Positions 13,870 through 28,075 are shown, counted from the first letter of the stretch. The stretch: DNA of 64,000 bases from Neospora caninum Liverpool (GCF_000208865.1 NC_018393.1:620001-684000); one strand, 5' to 3'. Notes: generated by a model not told the origin, from the letters alone. Numbers and translations: made by a program.

Positions 13870-15490
13870 GCGCCGCAGTGTCAGCTCGCGTTGCCTGGTG
13901 GGGGCGTCAGGCAGCGACGGGGGGAACACTCACGAGCAGCGCCTGTAGATGTAGCATCGATTTTCGGGTGGCGTCCGAGTGCGTGTGGCCGCATGGCGGC
14001 AGGCCGAATAGGGGTTGTGGGGAGCTACTGATCCAAGTGTTCTCCGCGCACGGTGTGTCCCATGCTTCTGCACAGAAGGAGAGACGCTGCGACGCTTACT
14101 GACGGGCGTCCGGCGCCTCTTCCGCTCTAGCATACGACGGTGTCCTGCGGTTGACTTTGCCATGCAGAATCAGAAGCAGTGGATGCGTGTCAACATAACC
14201 GCATGGACGGGCGACATTCTCTCATGAATCGGGTGGAGGCAGGCGGGGCTCTGCCCATCTCTCACGACGACGAAGACGATCTAGTGGCATGTGATAACTC
14301 GACTAGTCATGTCACGGATTTGTGTTTGCCGAGACGCTGAGAGCCAGTGCTGCCAGAGCGGATACGGCGGAGACCGGAGTCGTTGAGGCGGGGTTTTGTG
14401 AATTTGCATTTGGTCCCGGCTGGTGCTGAAGTAGACGGGAACCATGGGATGCTGGTGGCAGCCATGCTAGCAGGTATCTCGACGGAGCGGGCTACACGGT
14501 CTCCACTCGTGTCCTGGTCTTTGGCGTTGACCCACATCCAACCAATTCCGTTTCGCGCCAGTGATGCCGAGTCTCATGGAGCGTGTTCCTCGGCTTCGCG
14601 CACAAATTGCGATGTGACGGCTACCGGTTTCGATACATCCATGGCAAACTGCGGCCCAGGGGGCAACGGGTGTTGCGGCTCATATATATTAGGTTACTGT
14701 GGCAGCCATGCGCATATGTCACGCTCGGGAGGACGCAGTTTTCACCACGGGTCTCTTAACATGTCGTTCCACTACTGCTGTCGACGAGAGATTGGATCCA
14801 TATCGACAGGGCATTTCCGGAACATGATAGACCCGACTCTGTTGTGGCCGCTTGTGTGTCGTATCCAGGACGAGGATGTAGGGACCGTGGGCCACGCACT
14901 GCTTGTGGCCCTTTGTATTGTACGAGTTCTCCAGGTGTGTGTGTCGTGTACGGTTCCTCTCAATAATCGTAATTCTTGCAAGAGAGTCATCGCGCCCACA
15001 GCTGCAGCAGCAATCAGAGTGTTGGCGTTGTGTTTGTGCGGGAGCCCGTTTGGCCGTCGAATGGCCGATATGTAGTGCTGCTGGGTCGGCGGACGCGCGT
15101 CAGTGCGGCTTGCTCGTCGAAATCTTTTCCATGCCTGACTTGCCTTCCTTTTTCTGTTGACTGGCCTGGTTGGAGAGTACAGTACCAAAATGTTGATGTT
15201 GTTCGTCTGGTGGCGTCCCACACGGCGTCGTGATGGACTAGGGGTTGCGCGCCTTGGTGTAGGGGGATCTGCATTCACCAGCCGGGTGATCCACGAAGGC
15301 AGGTTAGGCTTGAGCAACTACCTGACTGATCTTTCTCACTCCCGTCGGCATGCTGCGGTGATGTCCACCGATACAATGGCCGGCCCTCCCGTGTTGTGGC
15401 TCTCCAGGGATATTCAGTAAGCACACTGCGGCATGGAAGAGCCTGTGCGTTTCGTGCGCCGTCTTGTGTCTTTGTTTTTGTGACATCTGG

Positions 15491-16058
15491 GCGCCGCAGA
15501 GTCTCCTGTGGGTCCTTACGACGATCATAAACTCTTGCGAGAGAGTGATGGCGGCTACAGCCGCAGCAGCAATCAGAGTGTCGGCGGCGTGTTTGTGGGG
15601 AGCGCGGCTTTGCCCGTCGGATGGGAGATACCCAGCGCGGCCGTGCTGCCGGGTGAAGCGCGTCATTGTGCATTGCACATCTTACCCTTTTCCATGGCTG
15701 ATTTGGCTTCATTTCTTCTGCCGACTGGCGAAGCCGGTGAGTGCAGTACCAAAATGTTGATGGCGATCGTCTGGATGGCGTCTCTCACGGCGTCGTGACG
15801 GGACTAGGGGTTGCACGCCTTGGTGCAGAGGATTCTGCCTTTACGAGACATGTGACCCACGACTTACGACGGGCTCGGCTTAAGGAACTACGTGCCTGGT
15901 CCTCCGCACTCCCGTCGCCATGTTGCGGTGATATCGACCGTTCGGATGCCTGACCTTCCCGTATGGTGCTTCTCCAAGTAACGGGAATGGAAACTGTGGC
16001 TTGCAAGAGCCTGTGCGTTTCGTGCGCCGTCTCGTGTCCGTGGATTGGTGGCATCGGT
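15491..16058. repeat. Extra satellite block 2 (568 bp)
   Basis: Same landmarks as the block at 13,298. The right boundary is a gcgccggagcgacag variant, which continues into a unit segment resembling class A at this point. It lies in the 2184-bp marker interval. Confidence 0.85.
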
Positions 16059-17677
16059 GCGCCGGAGCGACAGATCTCGGAGCGTATAGGGGCGGCAGCG
16101 ACAGGGGGAGCACTCTCGAGCAGCGGCTGTAGATGGTGCATAGATTGTCAGGTGGTGTCCGAGTGCGTGTCGACGCATGGGGGCAGGCCGAATAGGGCCT
16201 GCGGGGAGCCACGGATCCACGTGTTCTCCGCGCACGGTGTGTCCCGTTCTTCTGCACAGAAGGATGTACGCTGCGACGCTTGCTGGCGGACTTCTGCCAC
16301 CACTTCTGCTCTAGCATACGACGGTGTCCTGCGGTTGACTTTGCCGTGCAGAATCAGAAGCAGTGGATGCGTGTCAACATAACCGCATGGACGGGCGACA
16401 TTCTCTCATGAATCGGGTGGAGGCAGGCGGGGCTCTGCCCATCTCTCACGACGACGAAGACGATCTAGTGGCATGTGATAACTCGACTAGTCATGTCACG
16501 GATTTGTGTTTGCCGAGACGCTGAGGTCCAGCGCTGCCAGAGTGGATACGGCGGAGACCGGAGTCGTTGAGGCGGGGTTTTGTGAATTTGCATTTGGTCC
16601 CGGCTGGTGCTGAAGTAGACGGGAACCATGGGATGCTGGTGGCAGCCATGCTAGCAGGTATCTCGACGGAGCGGGCTACACGGTCTCCACTCGTGTCCTG
16701 GTCTTTGGCGTTGACCCACATCCAACCAATTCCGTTTCGCGCCAGTGATGCCGAGTCTCATGGAGCGTGTTCCTCGGCTTCGCGCACAAATTGCGATGTG
16801 ACGGCTACCGGTTTCGATACATCCATGGCAAACTGCGGCCCAGGGGGCAACGGGTGTTGCGGCTCATATATATTAGGTTACTGTGGCAGCCATGCGCATA
16901 TGTCACGCTCGGGAGAACGCAGTTTTCACCACGGGTCTCTTAACATGTCGTTCCACTACCTGCTGTCGACGAGAGATTGGATCCATATCGACAGGGCATT
17001 TCCGGAACATGATAGACCCGACTCTGTTGTGGCCGCTCGTTGTTCGTCATCACGAACAGGCAGTAGAAGCTGTGCCCATCTAGTGCTTGTGGACCCCTGC
17101 AGTGTGCCAGTCCTGCAAGTGTGTGTGTGTCTCTTGGGGTTCCTCTCAATGATCATAACCTGTTGCTGGAGAGAGATCTCGGCTACAGGTGCAGCAGCAA
17201 TCAGAGTGTTGGCGTCGTGTTCGTGGGGAGCGCGGCTTTGCCCGTCAGATGGGAGATACGTAGCGCAGCCGCGCTGCCGGCGAAAGCGTGTTAATGTGCC
17301 TTGCTGCTACCGCACTCGTTTGCATGCTTGGGACTGCCTGAGCTTTTTGCCAACTGGCCTGGATGGAGAGTGCCGTACCAAAATGTTGATGTTATCTGCT
17401 GGCGTCCTACACGCCATCATGGTTGATGGGGGGTTGCTTGCCTCGATGCACCTGTTGTGCATCTAGCAGGCAGGTGATCCACGAGGAGGGCTTCGGCTTG
17501 AGCAGCTACCTGCCTGATCCTTCTCTCTCCCGTCGGCATGCTGCGGTGATGTCGACCGTTGCAATGGCCAAATTCGTGTGAGGTTGTTCTCCAGGGTTTT
17601 AAAGTAGGCACGCTGCGGTCTGCAAGAGCCTTCGCGTTTCGTGCGCCGTCTTGTGTCTTTGTTTTTGTGACATCTGG

Positions 17678-18245
17678 GCGCCGCAGAGTCTCCTGTGGTT
17701 CCTTACAACGATCATAAACTCTTGCTAGAGAGTGATGGCGGCTACAGCTGCAGCAGCAATCAGAGTGTCGGCGGCGTGTTTGTGGGGAGCGCGGCTTTGC
17801 CCGTTGGATGGGAGATACTCAGCGCGGCCGTGCTGCCGGGTGAAGCGCGTCATTGTGCATTGCACCTCTTACCCATTTCCATGCCCGGTTTGGCTTCGTT
17901 TCTTCTGCCGGCTGCCGCAGAATGTGAGTGCAGCACCAAAATGTCGATGTCGTTCGTCTGGGTGGCGTCGCTCACGGCGTCGTGACGGGACTAGGGGTTG
18001 CACGCCTTGGTGCAGAGAATTCTGCATTTACGAGCCATGTGACCCACGACATATGACGGGCTCGGCTTAAGGAACTACGTGCCTGGTCCTCCGCACTCCC
18101 GTCGACACGTTGCGGTGATATCGACCGTTCGGATGCCTGACCTTCCCGTATGGTGCTTCTCCAAGTAACGGGAATGGAAACTGTGGCTTGCAAGAGCCTG
18201 TGCGTTTCGTGCGCCGTCTCGTGTCCGTGGATTGGTGGCATCGGT
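17678..18245. repeat. Extra satellite block 3 (568 bp)
   Basis: Same length as, and closely similar to, the block at 15,491. The sequence downstream of both (16,059-16,500 and 18,246-18,690) is practically identical, so block and flank were copied together. Confidence 0.85.
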
Positions 18246-21200
18246 GCGCCGGAGCGACAGATCTCGGAGCGTATAGGGGCGGCAGCGACAGGGGGAGCAC
18301 TCTCGAGCAGCGGCTGTAGATGGTGCATAGATTGTCAGGTGGTGTCCGAGTGCGTGTCGACGCATGGGGGCAGGCCGAATAGGGCCTGCGGGGAGCCACG
18401 GATCCACGTGTTCTCCGCGCACGGTGTGTCCCGTTCTTCTGCACAGAAGGATGTACGCTGCGACGCTTGCTGGCGGACTTCTGCCACCACTTCTGCTCTA
18501 GCATACGACGGTGTCCTGCGGTTGACTTTGCCGTGCAGAATCAGAAGCAGTGGATGCGTGTCAACATAACCGCATGGACGGGCGACATTCTCTCATGAAT
18601 CGGGTGGAGGCAGGCGGGGCTCTGCCCATCTCTCACGACGACGAAGACGATCTAGTGGCATGTGATAACTCGACTAGTCGTGTCACGGATTTGTGTTTGC
18701 CGAGACGCTGAGAGCCAGCGCTGCCAGAGCGGATACGGCGGAGACCGGAGTCGTTGAGGCGGGGTTTTGTGAATTTGCATTTGGTCCCGGCTGGTGGGGG
18801 GGGAACCATGGGATACTGGTGGCAGCCTGCTAGGCGGTGTCTCGACGGAGCGGGCTACACGGTCTCCACTCGTGTCCTGGTCTTTGGCGTTGACCCACAT
18901 CCAACCAATTCCGTTTCGCGCCAGTGATGCCGAGTCTCATGGAGCGTGTTCCTCGGCTTCGCGCACAAATTGCGATGTGACGGCTACCGGTTTCAATACA
19001 TCCATGGCAAACTGCGGCCCAGGGGGCAACGGGTGTTGCGGCTCATATATATTAGGTTACTGTGGCAGCCATGCGCATATGTCACGCTCGGGAGAACGCA
19101 GTTTTCACCACGGGTCTCTTAACATGTCGTTCCACTACTGCTGTCGACGAGAGATTGGATCCATATCGACAGGGCATTTCCGGAACATGATAGACCCGAC
19201 TCTGTTGTGGCCGCTCGTTGTTCGTCATCACGAACAGGCAGTAGAAGCTGTGCCCATCTAGTGCTTGTGGACCCCTGCAGTGTACCAGTCCTGCAAGTGT
19301 GTGTGTGTGTGTCTCTTGGGGTTCCTGTCAATGATCATAACCTGTTGCTGGAGAGAGATCTCGGCTACAGGTGCAGCAGCAATCAGAGTGTTGGCGTCGT
19401 GTTCGTGGGGAACGCAGCTTTGCCCGTCGGATAGCAGATACGTAGCGCAGCCGCGCTGCCGGCGAAAGCGTGTTAATGTGCTTTGCTGCTACCGCACTCG
19501 TTTGCATGCTTGGGATTGCCTGAGCTTTTTGCCAACTGGCCTGGATGGAGAGTGCAGTACCGAAATATTGATGTCGTCTGTTGGCGTCCTACACGCCATC
19601 ATCGTTGATAGAGTGTTTCTCGTCTCGATGCGCCTGTTCTGCATCCACGAGGCATGTGATCCACGAAGACAGGTACGGCTTGAGCAACTACCTGCCTGGT
19701 CGTCCTCACTCGCGTCGGCATGCTGCGGTCATGTGGACCGTTGGAATGGCCAGTCTTTCCGTGTGGTGCTTCTCCAGCAATTTTCAGTAAGGTCACTGCC
19801 GCGCGCAAGAGCCCGCGCGTTTCGTGCGCGGTCTCGTGTCCATTGATTGGTGGCATCCGGGCGCCGCAGTGTCAGCTCGCGTTGCCTGGTGGGGGCGTCA
19901 GGCAGCGACAGGGGGAACACTGTGGAGCAACGGGTCTGGGGCTTGCATAGAGTGTCAGGAGGTGTCCGAGCTCGCGTGGGCACATGTGGGGAGGCTGAAA
20001 AGGTTGTGGGAAGCCACTGAGCCCGTTTTCGCCGCGACCAGTGTGTTGCATTCTTCTCCAAAAGCCGGTACGCTGCAACGCTGACTGGTGGGCGTCCTCC
20101 ATTTCTTCGGCTCTAGCATACGACGGTGTCGTGCGGGTGACTTTGCTGTGGAGAGTGGGAAGCCGTGGAGACTGAGCAGCCGTGCATGCGTGTCAACATA
20201 GTCGTACGTACGGGAGAGGTTTTGTCGTGAGTTCGGTGGAGGGGGGAGGGGTTCTGCCCGTCTAGCACGACGACGAAGATGATCTAGTGGCATGTGATAA
20301 CTCGACTAGTCGTGTCACTGATTTGTGTTTTTGCCGAGACGCTGAGGTCCAGCGCTGCCAGAGTGGATACGGCGGAGACCGGAGTCGTTGAGGCGGGGTT
20401 TTGTGAATTTGCATTTGGTCCCGGCTGGTGGGGGGGGAACCATGGGATACTGGTGGCAGCCTGCTAGGCGGTGTCTCGACGGAGCGGGCTACACGGTCTC
20501 CACTCGTGTCCTGGTCTTTGGCGTTGACCCACATCCAACCAATTCCGTTTCGCGCCAGTGATGCCGAGTCTCATGGAGCGTGTTCCTCGGCTTCGCGCAC
20601 AAATTGCGATGTGACGGCTACCGATTTCAATACATCGATGGCAAACTGCGGCCCAGGGGGCAACGGGTGTTGCGGCTCATATATATTAGGTTACTGTGGC
20701 AGCCATGCGCATATGTCACGCTCGGGAGAACGCAGTTTTCACCACGGGTCTGTTAACATGCCATTCCGCTGGCTGCTAGTCGACGAGAGATTGGATCCAT
20801 ATCGACAGGGCATTTCCGGAACATGATAGACCCGACTCTGTTGTGGCCGCTCGTTGTTCGTCATCACGAACAGGCAGTAGAAGCTGTGCCCATCTAGTGC
20901 TTGTGGACCCCTGCAGTGTACCAGTCCTGCAAGTGTGTGTGTGTCTCTTGGGGTTCCTCTCAATGATCATAACCTGTTGCTGGAGAGAGATCTCGGCTAC
21001 TGGTGCAGCAGCAATCAGAGTGTTGTCATCGTGTTCGTGGGGAACGCAGCTTTGCCCGTCGGATAGCAGATACGTAGCGCAGCCGCGCTGCCGGCGAAAG
21101 CGTGTTAATGTGCCTTGCTGCTACCGCACTCGTTTGCATGCTTGGGATTGCCTGAGCTTTTTGCCAACTGGCCTGGATGGAGAGTGCAGTACCGAAATGT

Positions 21201-23114
21201 TGATGTCGTCTGTTGGCGTCCTACACGCCATCATCGTTGATGGGGGGGTTGCTTGCTTCGATGCGCCTGTTCTGCATCCACCAGGCAGGTGATCCACGAC
21301 GACATTGTCGGCTTGAGCATTTACCTCCCTGATCCTTCTCGCTCGCGTCGCCATGCTGCGGTCATGTGGACGGTTGGAATGGCCGACCTTCCCGTGTGGT
21401 GATTCTCCAGAATTATTCAGTAGGGACACTGCGGCTTGCAAGAGCCTGCGCCTTTCGTGCGCCATCACGTGTCCATTGATTGGTGGCATCTGGCCGACGC
21501 AGTGTCAGCTCGCGTTGCCTGGTTGGGCGTCAGGCAGCGACAGGGGGAACACTCTCGAGCAGCGGCTGTAGATGTTGCATAGATTGTCAGGTGGTGCCCG
21601 AGTGCGTGTGGCCGCATGGGAGCAGGCCGAATAGGGGTTGTGGCAAGCCACTGAAATACGTGGTCTCCGCGCACGGTGTGTCCCATGTTTCTGCACAGAA
21701 GGAGAGACGCTGCCACACTTACTGACGGGCGTCCGGCGCCTCTTTCGCTCTAGCATAAGACGGTGTCCTGCGGTTGACTTTGCCGTGCAGAATCAGAAGC
21801 AGTGGATGCGTGTCAACATAACCGCATGGACGGGCGACATTCTCTCATGAATCGGGTGGAGGCAGGCGGGGCTCTGCCCGTCTCTCACCACGACGAAGAC
21901 GATCTAGTGGCATGTGATAACTCGACTACTCATGTCACGGATTTGTGTTTGCCGAGACGCTGAGAGCCAGTGCTGCCAGAGCGGATACGGCGGAGACCGG
22001 AGTCGTTGAGGCGGGGTTTTGTGAATTTGCATTTGGTCCCGGCTGGTGCTGAAGTAGACGGGAACCATGGGATGCTGGTGGCAGCCATGCTAGCAGGTAT
22101 CTCGACGGAGCGGGCTACACGGTCTCCACTCGTGTCCTGGTCTCTGGCGTTGACCCACATCCAACCAATTCCGTTTCGCGCCAGTGATGCCGAGTCTCAT
22201 GGAGCGTGTTCCTCGGCTTCGCGCACAAATTGCGATGTGACGGCTACCGGTTTCAATACATCCATGGCAAACTGCGGCCCAGGGGGCAACGGGTGTTGCG
22301 GCTCATATATATTAGGTTACTGTGGCAGCCATGCGCATATGTCACGCTCGGGAGAACGCAGTTTTCACCACGGGTCTCTTAACATGTCGTTCCACTACCT
22401 GCTGTCGACGAGAGATTGGATCCATATCGACAGGGCATTTCCGGAACATGATAGACCCGACTCTGTTGTGGCCGCTTGTGTGTCGTATCCAGGACGAGGA
22501 TGTAGGGACCGTGGGCCACGCACTGCTTGTGGCCCTTTGTATTGTACGAGTTCTCCAGGTGTGTGTGTCGCGTGCGGTTCCTCTCAATAATCGTAATTCT
22601 TGCAAGAGAGTCATCGCGCCCACAGCTGCAGCAGCAATCAGAGTGTTGGCGTTGTGTTTGTGCGGGAGCCCGTTTGGCCGTCGAATGGCCGATATGTAGT
22701 GCTGCTGGGTCGGCGGACGCGCGTCAGTGCGGCTTGCTCGTCGAAATCTTTTCCATGCCTGACTTGCCTTCCTTTTTCTGTTGACTGGCCTGGTTGGAGA
22801 GTACAGTACCAAAATGTTGATGTTGTTCGTCTGGTGGCGTCCCACACGGCGCCGTGATGGACGAAGCGTTGTGCGCCTTGGTGCAGGGGGATCTGCATCC
22901 ACCAGCCGGGTGATCCACGAAGGCAGGTTAGGCTTGAGCAACTACCTGACTGATCCTTCTCACTCCCGTCGGCATCCTGCGGTGATGTGGGCCGTTACAA
23001 TGGCCGGCCCTCCCGTGTTGTGGCTCTCCAGGGATATTCAGTAAGCACACTGCGGCATGGAAGAGCCTGTGCGTTTCGTGCGCCGTCTTGTGTCTTTGTT
23101 TTTGTGACATCTGG

Positions 23115-23679
23115 GCGCCGCAGAGTCTCCTGTGGTTCCTTACAACGATCATAAACGCTTGCTAGAGAGTGATGGCGGCTACAGCTGCAGCAGCAATCAG
23201 AGTGTCGGCGGCGTGTTTGTGGGGAGCGCGGCTTTGCCCGTTGGATGGGAGATACCCAGCGCGGCCGTGCTGCCGGGTGAAGCGCGTCATTGCGCATTGC
23301 ACATCTTACCCTTTTCCATGCCTGATTTGGCTTCATTTCTTCTGCCGACTGGCGTAGCCGGTGAGTGCAGTACCAAAATGTTGATGGCGTTCGTCTGGAT
23401 GGCGTCTCTCACGGCGTCGTGATGGACTAGGGGTTGCGCGCCTTGGTGCAGGGAAATCTGTATCCACCAGCCGGGTGATCCACGAAGGCAGGTTAGGCTT
23501 GAGCAACTACCTGACTGATCCTTCTCTCTCCCGTCGGCAGGCTGCGGTGATGTCGACCGTTGCAATGGCCGGCCCTCCCGTGTTGTGGTTCTGCGGGAAT
23601 CTTCAGTAAGCACACTGCGGCGTACATGAGCCTGAGTGTCTCGTGCGCCGTCTTGTGTCCTTGTGTTTGTGGCATCTGG
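23115..23679. repeat. Extra satellite block 4 (565 bp), first of a doublet
   Basis: Begins at gcgccgcagagtctcctg and is directly followed by another block with the same start. Together they give the 2760-bp marker interval 22,301-25,061, which is a basic unit plus two blocks. Confidence 0.85.
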
Positions 23680-24250
23680 GCGCCGCAGAGTCTCCTGTGG
23701 TTCCTCACAACGATCATAAACTCTTGCTAGAGAGTGATGGCGGCTACAGCCGCAGCAGCAATCAGAGTGTCGGCGGCGTGATGGTTGTGGAGAGCGCGGC
23801 TTTGCCCGTCGGATGGGAGATACCCAGCGCGGCCGTGCTGCCGGGTGAAGCGCGTCATTGCGCATTGCACATCTTACCCTTTTCCATGGCTGATTTGGCT
23901 TCATTTCTTCTGCCGACTGGCGTAGACGGTGAGTGCAGTACCAAAATGTTGATGGCGTTCGTCTGGGTGGCGTTCCTCACGGCGTCGCGCTGGCCTAAGG
24001 ATTGCATGGCTTGGTACAGAGGATTTTACATCCACGAGCCATGTCGCCCACGACTTATGACGGGCTCGGCTTAAGGAACTACGTGCCTGGTCTTCCTCAC
24101 TCCCGTCGCCATGTTGCGGTGAGGTGGACCGTTCGGATTCCCGACCTTCCCGTATGGTGCTTCTACAGCTAACTGGAATAGGGGCACTGCGGCTTGCAAG
24201 AGCATGCGGGTTTCGTGCGCCGTCTCGTGTCCATCGATTGGTGGCATCTG
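23680..24250. repeat. Extra satellite block 5 (571 bp), second of a doublet
   Basis: Near-identical to the block at 13,298-13,869, including an unusual agcatgcgggtttcg variant near its right end. The right boundary is a gccgacgcagtgtcag variant. Confidence 0.85.
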
Positions 24251-27200
24251 GCCGACGCAGTGTCAGCTCGCGTTGCCTGGTGGGGGCATCAGGCAGCGAC
24301 GGGGGGAACACTTACGAGCAGCGGCTGTAGATGTTGCATCGATTTTCGGGTGGCGTCCGAGTGCGTGTGGCCGCATGGGGGCAGGCCAAATAGGGGCTGT
24401 GGGGAGCTACTGATCCAAGTGTTCTCCGCGCACGGTGTGTCCCATGCTTCTGCACAGAAGGAGGGACGCTGCGACGCTGACTGGTGGCCGTCCTCCACCT
24501 CCTCGGCTCTAGCATACGACGGTGTCGTGCGGGTGACTTTGCTGTGGAGAGTGGGAAGCCGTGGAGACTGAGCAGCCGTGCATGCGTGTCAACATAATCG
24601 TATGTACGGGAGAGGTTTTGTCGTGAGTTAGGTGGAGGGGGAAGGGGTTCTGCCCGTCTATCGCGACGACGAAGACGATCTAGTGGCATGTGATAACTCG
24701 ACTAGTCGTGTCACGGATTTGTGTTTTTGCCGAGACGCTGAGGTCCAGCGCTGCCAGAGTGGATACGGCGGAGACCGGAGTCGTTGAGGCGGGGGTTTGT
24801 GAATTTGCATTTGGTCCCGGCTGGTGGGGGGGGAACCATGGGATACTGGTGGCAGCCTGCTAGGCGGTGTCTCGACGGAGCGGGCTACACGGTCTCCACT
24901 CGTGTCCTGGTCTTTGGCGTTGACCCACATCCAACCAATTCTGTTTCGCGCCAGTGATGCCGAGTCTCATGGAGCGTGTTCCTCGGCTTCGCGCACAAAT
25001 TGCGATGTGACGGCTACCGGTTTCAATACATCCATGGCAAACTGCGGCCCAGGGGGCAACGGGTGTTGCGGCTCATATATATTAGGTTACTGTGGCAGCC
25101 ATGCGCATATGTCACGCTCGGGAGAACGCAGTTTTCACCACGGGTCTCTTAACATGTCGTTCCACTACCTGCTGTCGACGAGAGATTGGATCCATATCGA
25201 CAGGGCATTTCCGGAACATGATAGACCCGACTCTGTTGTGGCCGCTCGTTGTTCGTCATCACGAACAGGCAGTAGAAGCTGTGCCCATCTAGTGCTTGTG
25301 GACCCCTGCAGTGTACCAGTCCTGCAAGTGTGTGTGTGTGTGTCTCTTGGGGTTCCTGTCAATGATCATAACCTGTTGCTGGAGAGAGATCTCGGCTACA
25401 GGTGCAGCAGCAATCAGAGTGTTGGCGTCGTGTTCGTGGGGAACGCAGCTTTGCCCGTCGGATAGCAGATACGTAGCGCAGCCGCGCTGCCGGCGAAAGC
25501 GTGTTAATGTGCTTTGCTGCTACCGCACTCGTTTGCATGCTTGGGATTGCCTGAGCTTTTTGCCAACTGGCCTGGATGGAGAGTGCCGTACCAAAATGTT
25601 GATGTCGTCTGTTGGCGTCCTTCACGCCATCATCGTTGATAGAGGGTTTCTTGTCTCGATGCGCCTGTTCTGCATCCACGAGGCATGTGATCCACGAAGA
25701 CAGGTACGGCTTGAGCAACTACCTGCCTGGTCGTCCTCACTCCCGTCGACATGAAGCGGTGATGTGCACCGTTGGAATGCCCGACCCTCCCGTGTGGTGC
25801 TTCTCCGTCTCACGGGAATAAGGACACTGCGGCTTGCAAAAGCCTGCGTGTTTCGTGTGCCGTCTCGTGTCCATTGATTGGTGGCATCTGGGCGACGCAG
25901 TGTCAGCTCGGGTTGCCTGGTGGGGGCATCAGGCAGCGAGAGGGGGAACACTCTCGAGCAGCGCCTGTAGTTGTTGCATCGATTTTCGGGTGGCGTCCGA
26001 TAGCATGTGGGCACATGCGGGCACGCCGAATAGGAGTCGAGGCGAGCCACTGAACTAAGTGTTCCACGTGGAGATCTGTCGCATGCTTAGGCACAGTCGG
26101 GCGTACGCTGTGACGCTTACTAGCGAGCGTCTGCCACATCTTCTGCTCTAGCATACGACGGTTTCCTGCGGGTGGCTTTGCCGTGGGGACTGAGAAGCAG
26201 TAGATGCGTATCACATATATTCACGCGTACGAGCGACGTTCGGTCATGACTCGGGTGGAGGCCGGGCGGGGTTCTGCGGGTCTCTCGCCACGACAAACAC
26301 GATCTGGTAGCATGTGATATCTCGGCTAGTCACGTCACGGATTTTTGTTTGCCGAGGCGCTGAGAGCCAGCGCTGCCAGACCGGCGACGGCGGAGACCGG
26401 AGACGTTGAGGAGGGGGTTTTGTGAATTTGCTTATTGGTCCCGACCGGTGGCGAAAGAGACGAGAAGCATACAGGTCTATGGGCGCCATGCTAGCTGCTT
26501 GCTCGTCTGACCGGAACAGACGCGTATTCGCTCGTATCCGGTATATGGCGTTTACCAGCATCCAACCAGTTATGTTTCGCGCCAGTGAGGCCCATCCTCA
26601 TAGCGTCTGTTACTCGGCTTCGCACACACAATGCGACGTGATGCTACCGGTCCTAGCACATCCACGGGGAATGCGGATCGGGGGGCAACGCGAGTTGCGA
26701 CTCATTATATTATGCGAATGTGGCAAACATATTCCTCGATGACGGGTGCGAAGGCGTTGCCCACACTACGGGTCTCTTAACATGTCGGTGCACTCGCTGC
26801 TGTTGACGAGAGATTGGATCCATATCGACCGGGGATCCCAGGAGCATTATAGGCCCGACTCTGCTGTCTCCGCTCTTTGTTCGTAATCAGGACGAAGATG
26901 TAGGGACTTTGGGCTACGCTCGGCTCGTGGCCCTCTGTAGCGTACGAGTCCTGCAGGTGTGTGTGTGTCTCCTGTGGTTCCTCTCATTGATCGTAAACTC
27001 TTGGTGTAGAGTGATGCCGGGTACAGCTGCAGCAGCAATCAGAGTGGTGGCGGTGTGTTTATGGGAGCGCAGCTTTGCCCGTCGGATAGCAGATACCCAA
27101 CACAGCCGTGCTGGAGGCGGAGGCACGTCTGTGCGCCTTGCTTGTCGATCGCCTTTCCATATGTGACTTGCCTTGATTTCTTTTGGCCGACTGGCCTGGA

Positions 27201-27516
27201 TGGAGGGTGCAGTACCAGATTGTTGATGTCGTCTGCTGGCGTCCCACATGGCATCGTGATGGTTGAAGGGTTACATGCCTTGGTGCAGGGGATTCTGCAT
27301 CCAGCAGGCATGTGCTCTGCGAAGAGGGGTTCCGCTTAAACAACTGCTTGCCTGGTCCACATGACTCCCATCGAGACGCGGCGCCGGTGTGGACCGCTGA
27401 AATGGCCGGTCGTCCCACTCGATGCTTCTCCAGCGAGTATCAGTAGGGATACTGCAGCGTGCAACACTCTCCGCGTTTCGTGCGCCGTCTTGTGTCTTTG
27501 TTTTTGTGACATCTGG

Positions 27517-28075
27517 GCGCCGCAGAGTCTCCTGTGGTTCCTCTCAATGATCATAACCTGTTGCTGGAGAGAGATCTCGGCTACAGGTGCAGCAGCAATC
27601 AGAGTGTTGTCGTCGTGTTCGTGGGGAACGCAGCTTTGCCCGTCGGATAGCAGATACGTAGCGCAGCCGCGCTGCCGGCGAAAGCGTGTTAATGTGACTT
27701 GCTGCTACCGCACTCGTTTGCATGCTTGGGATTGCCTGAGCTTTTTGCCAGCTGGCCTGGATGGAGAGTGCAGTGCCAAAATATCGGGCTGCATGCTGGC
27801 GTCCCACACGCCATCATGGTTGATGGGGGGTCTCTTGTCTCGATGCACCTGTTCTCAGTCCACCAGGCAGGTGATCCACGAAGACAAGGACGGCTTAGGC
27901 AACTACCGGCCTGATCCTCCTCGCTCCCGTCGACATGCTGCGGTGATGTGGACCGTTGGAATGGCCGGCCTTCCTGTGTGGTGGTTCTGCAGCTAGGTTC
28001 AGTAGGAACACTGCGGCCTGCAAGAGCCTCGCCGTCTCGCGGGCCGTCTCGTGTCCGTGGGCCTGTGGCACCTGG
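27517..28075. repeat. Extra satellite block 6 (559 bp), first of a triplet
   Basis: First of three consecutive blocks in the 3307-bp marker interval. Its left part carries the cataacctgttgctgg version otherwise found in the class B patch. Much of it (from about 27,555) matches the sequence at 31,950-32,460 at a distance of 4397 bp. Confidence 0.8.

Larger units (their letters stand above)
10520..25740. repeat. Satellite class B sub-array with inserted about 565-bp blocks
   Basis: Class B is recognised by gaatttgcatttggtcccgg, gcgggctacacggtctcc and caacgggtgttgcggctc. Marker spacings are 1627, 2193, 2184, 2179, 1634, 1626 and 2760 bp, so some units carry one or two additional blocks of about 565 bp. 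A subtype without the gctgaagtagac segment, reading ggctggtggggggggaacc, is seen at about 18,790, 20,425 and 24,820. Long stretches are near-identical at distances of about 2.19 kb (12.1-13.0 against 14.3-15.2 kb) and 9.8 kb (11.1-13.1 against 20.9-22.9 kb), so homogenisation works on segments longer than one unit. Confidence 0.85.
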
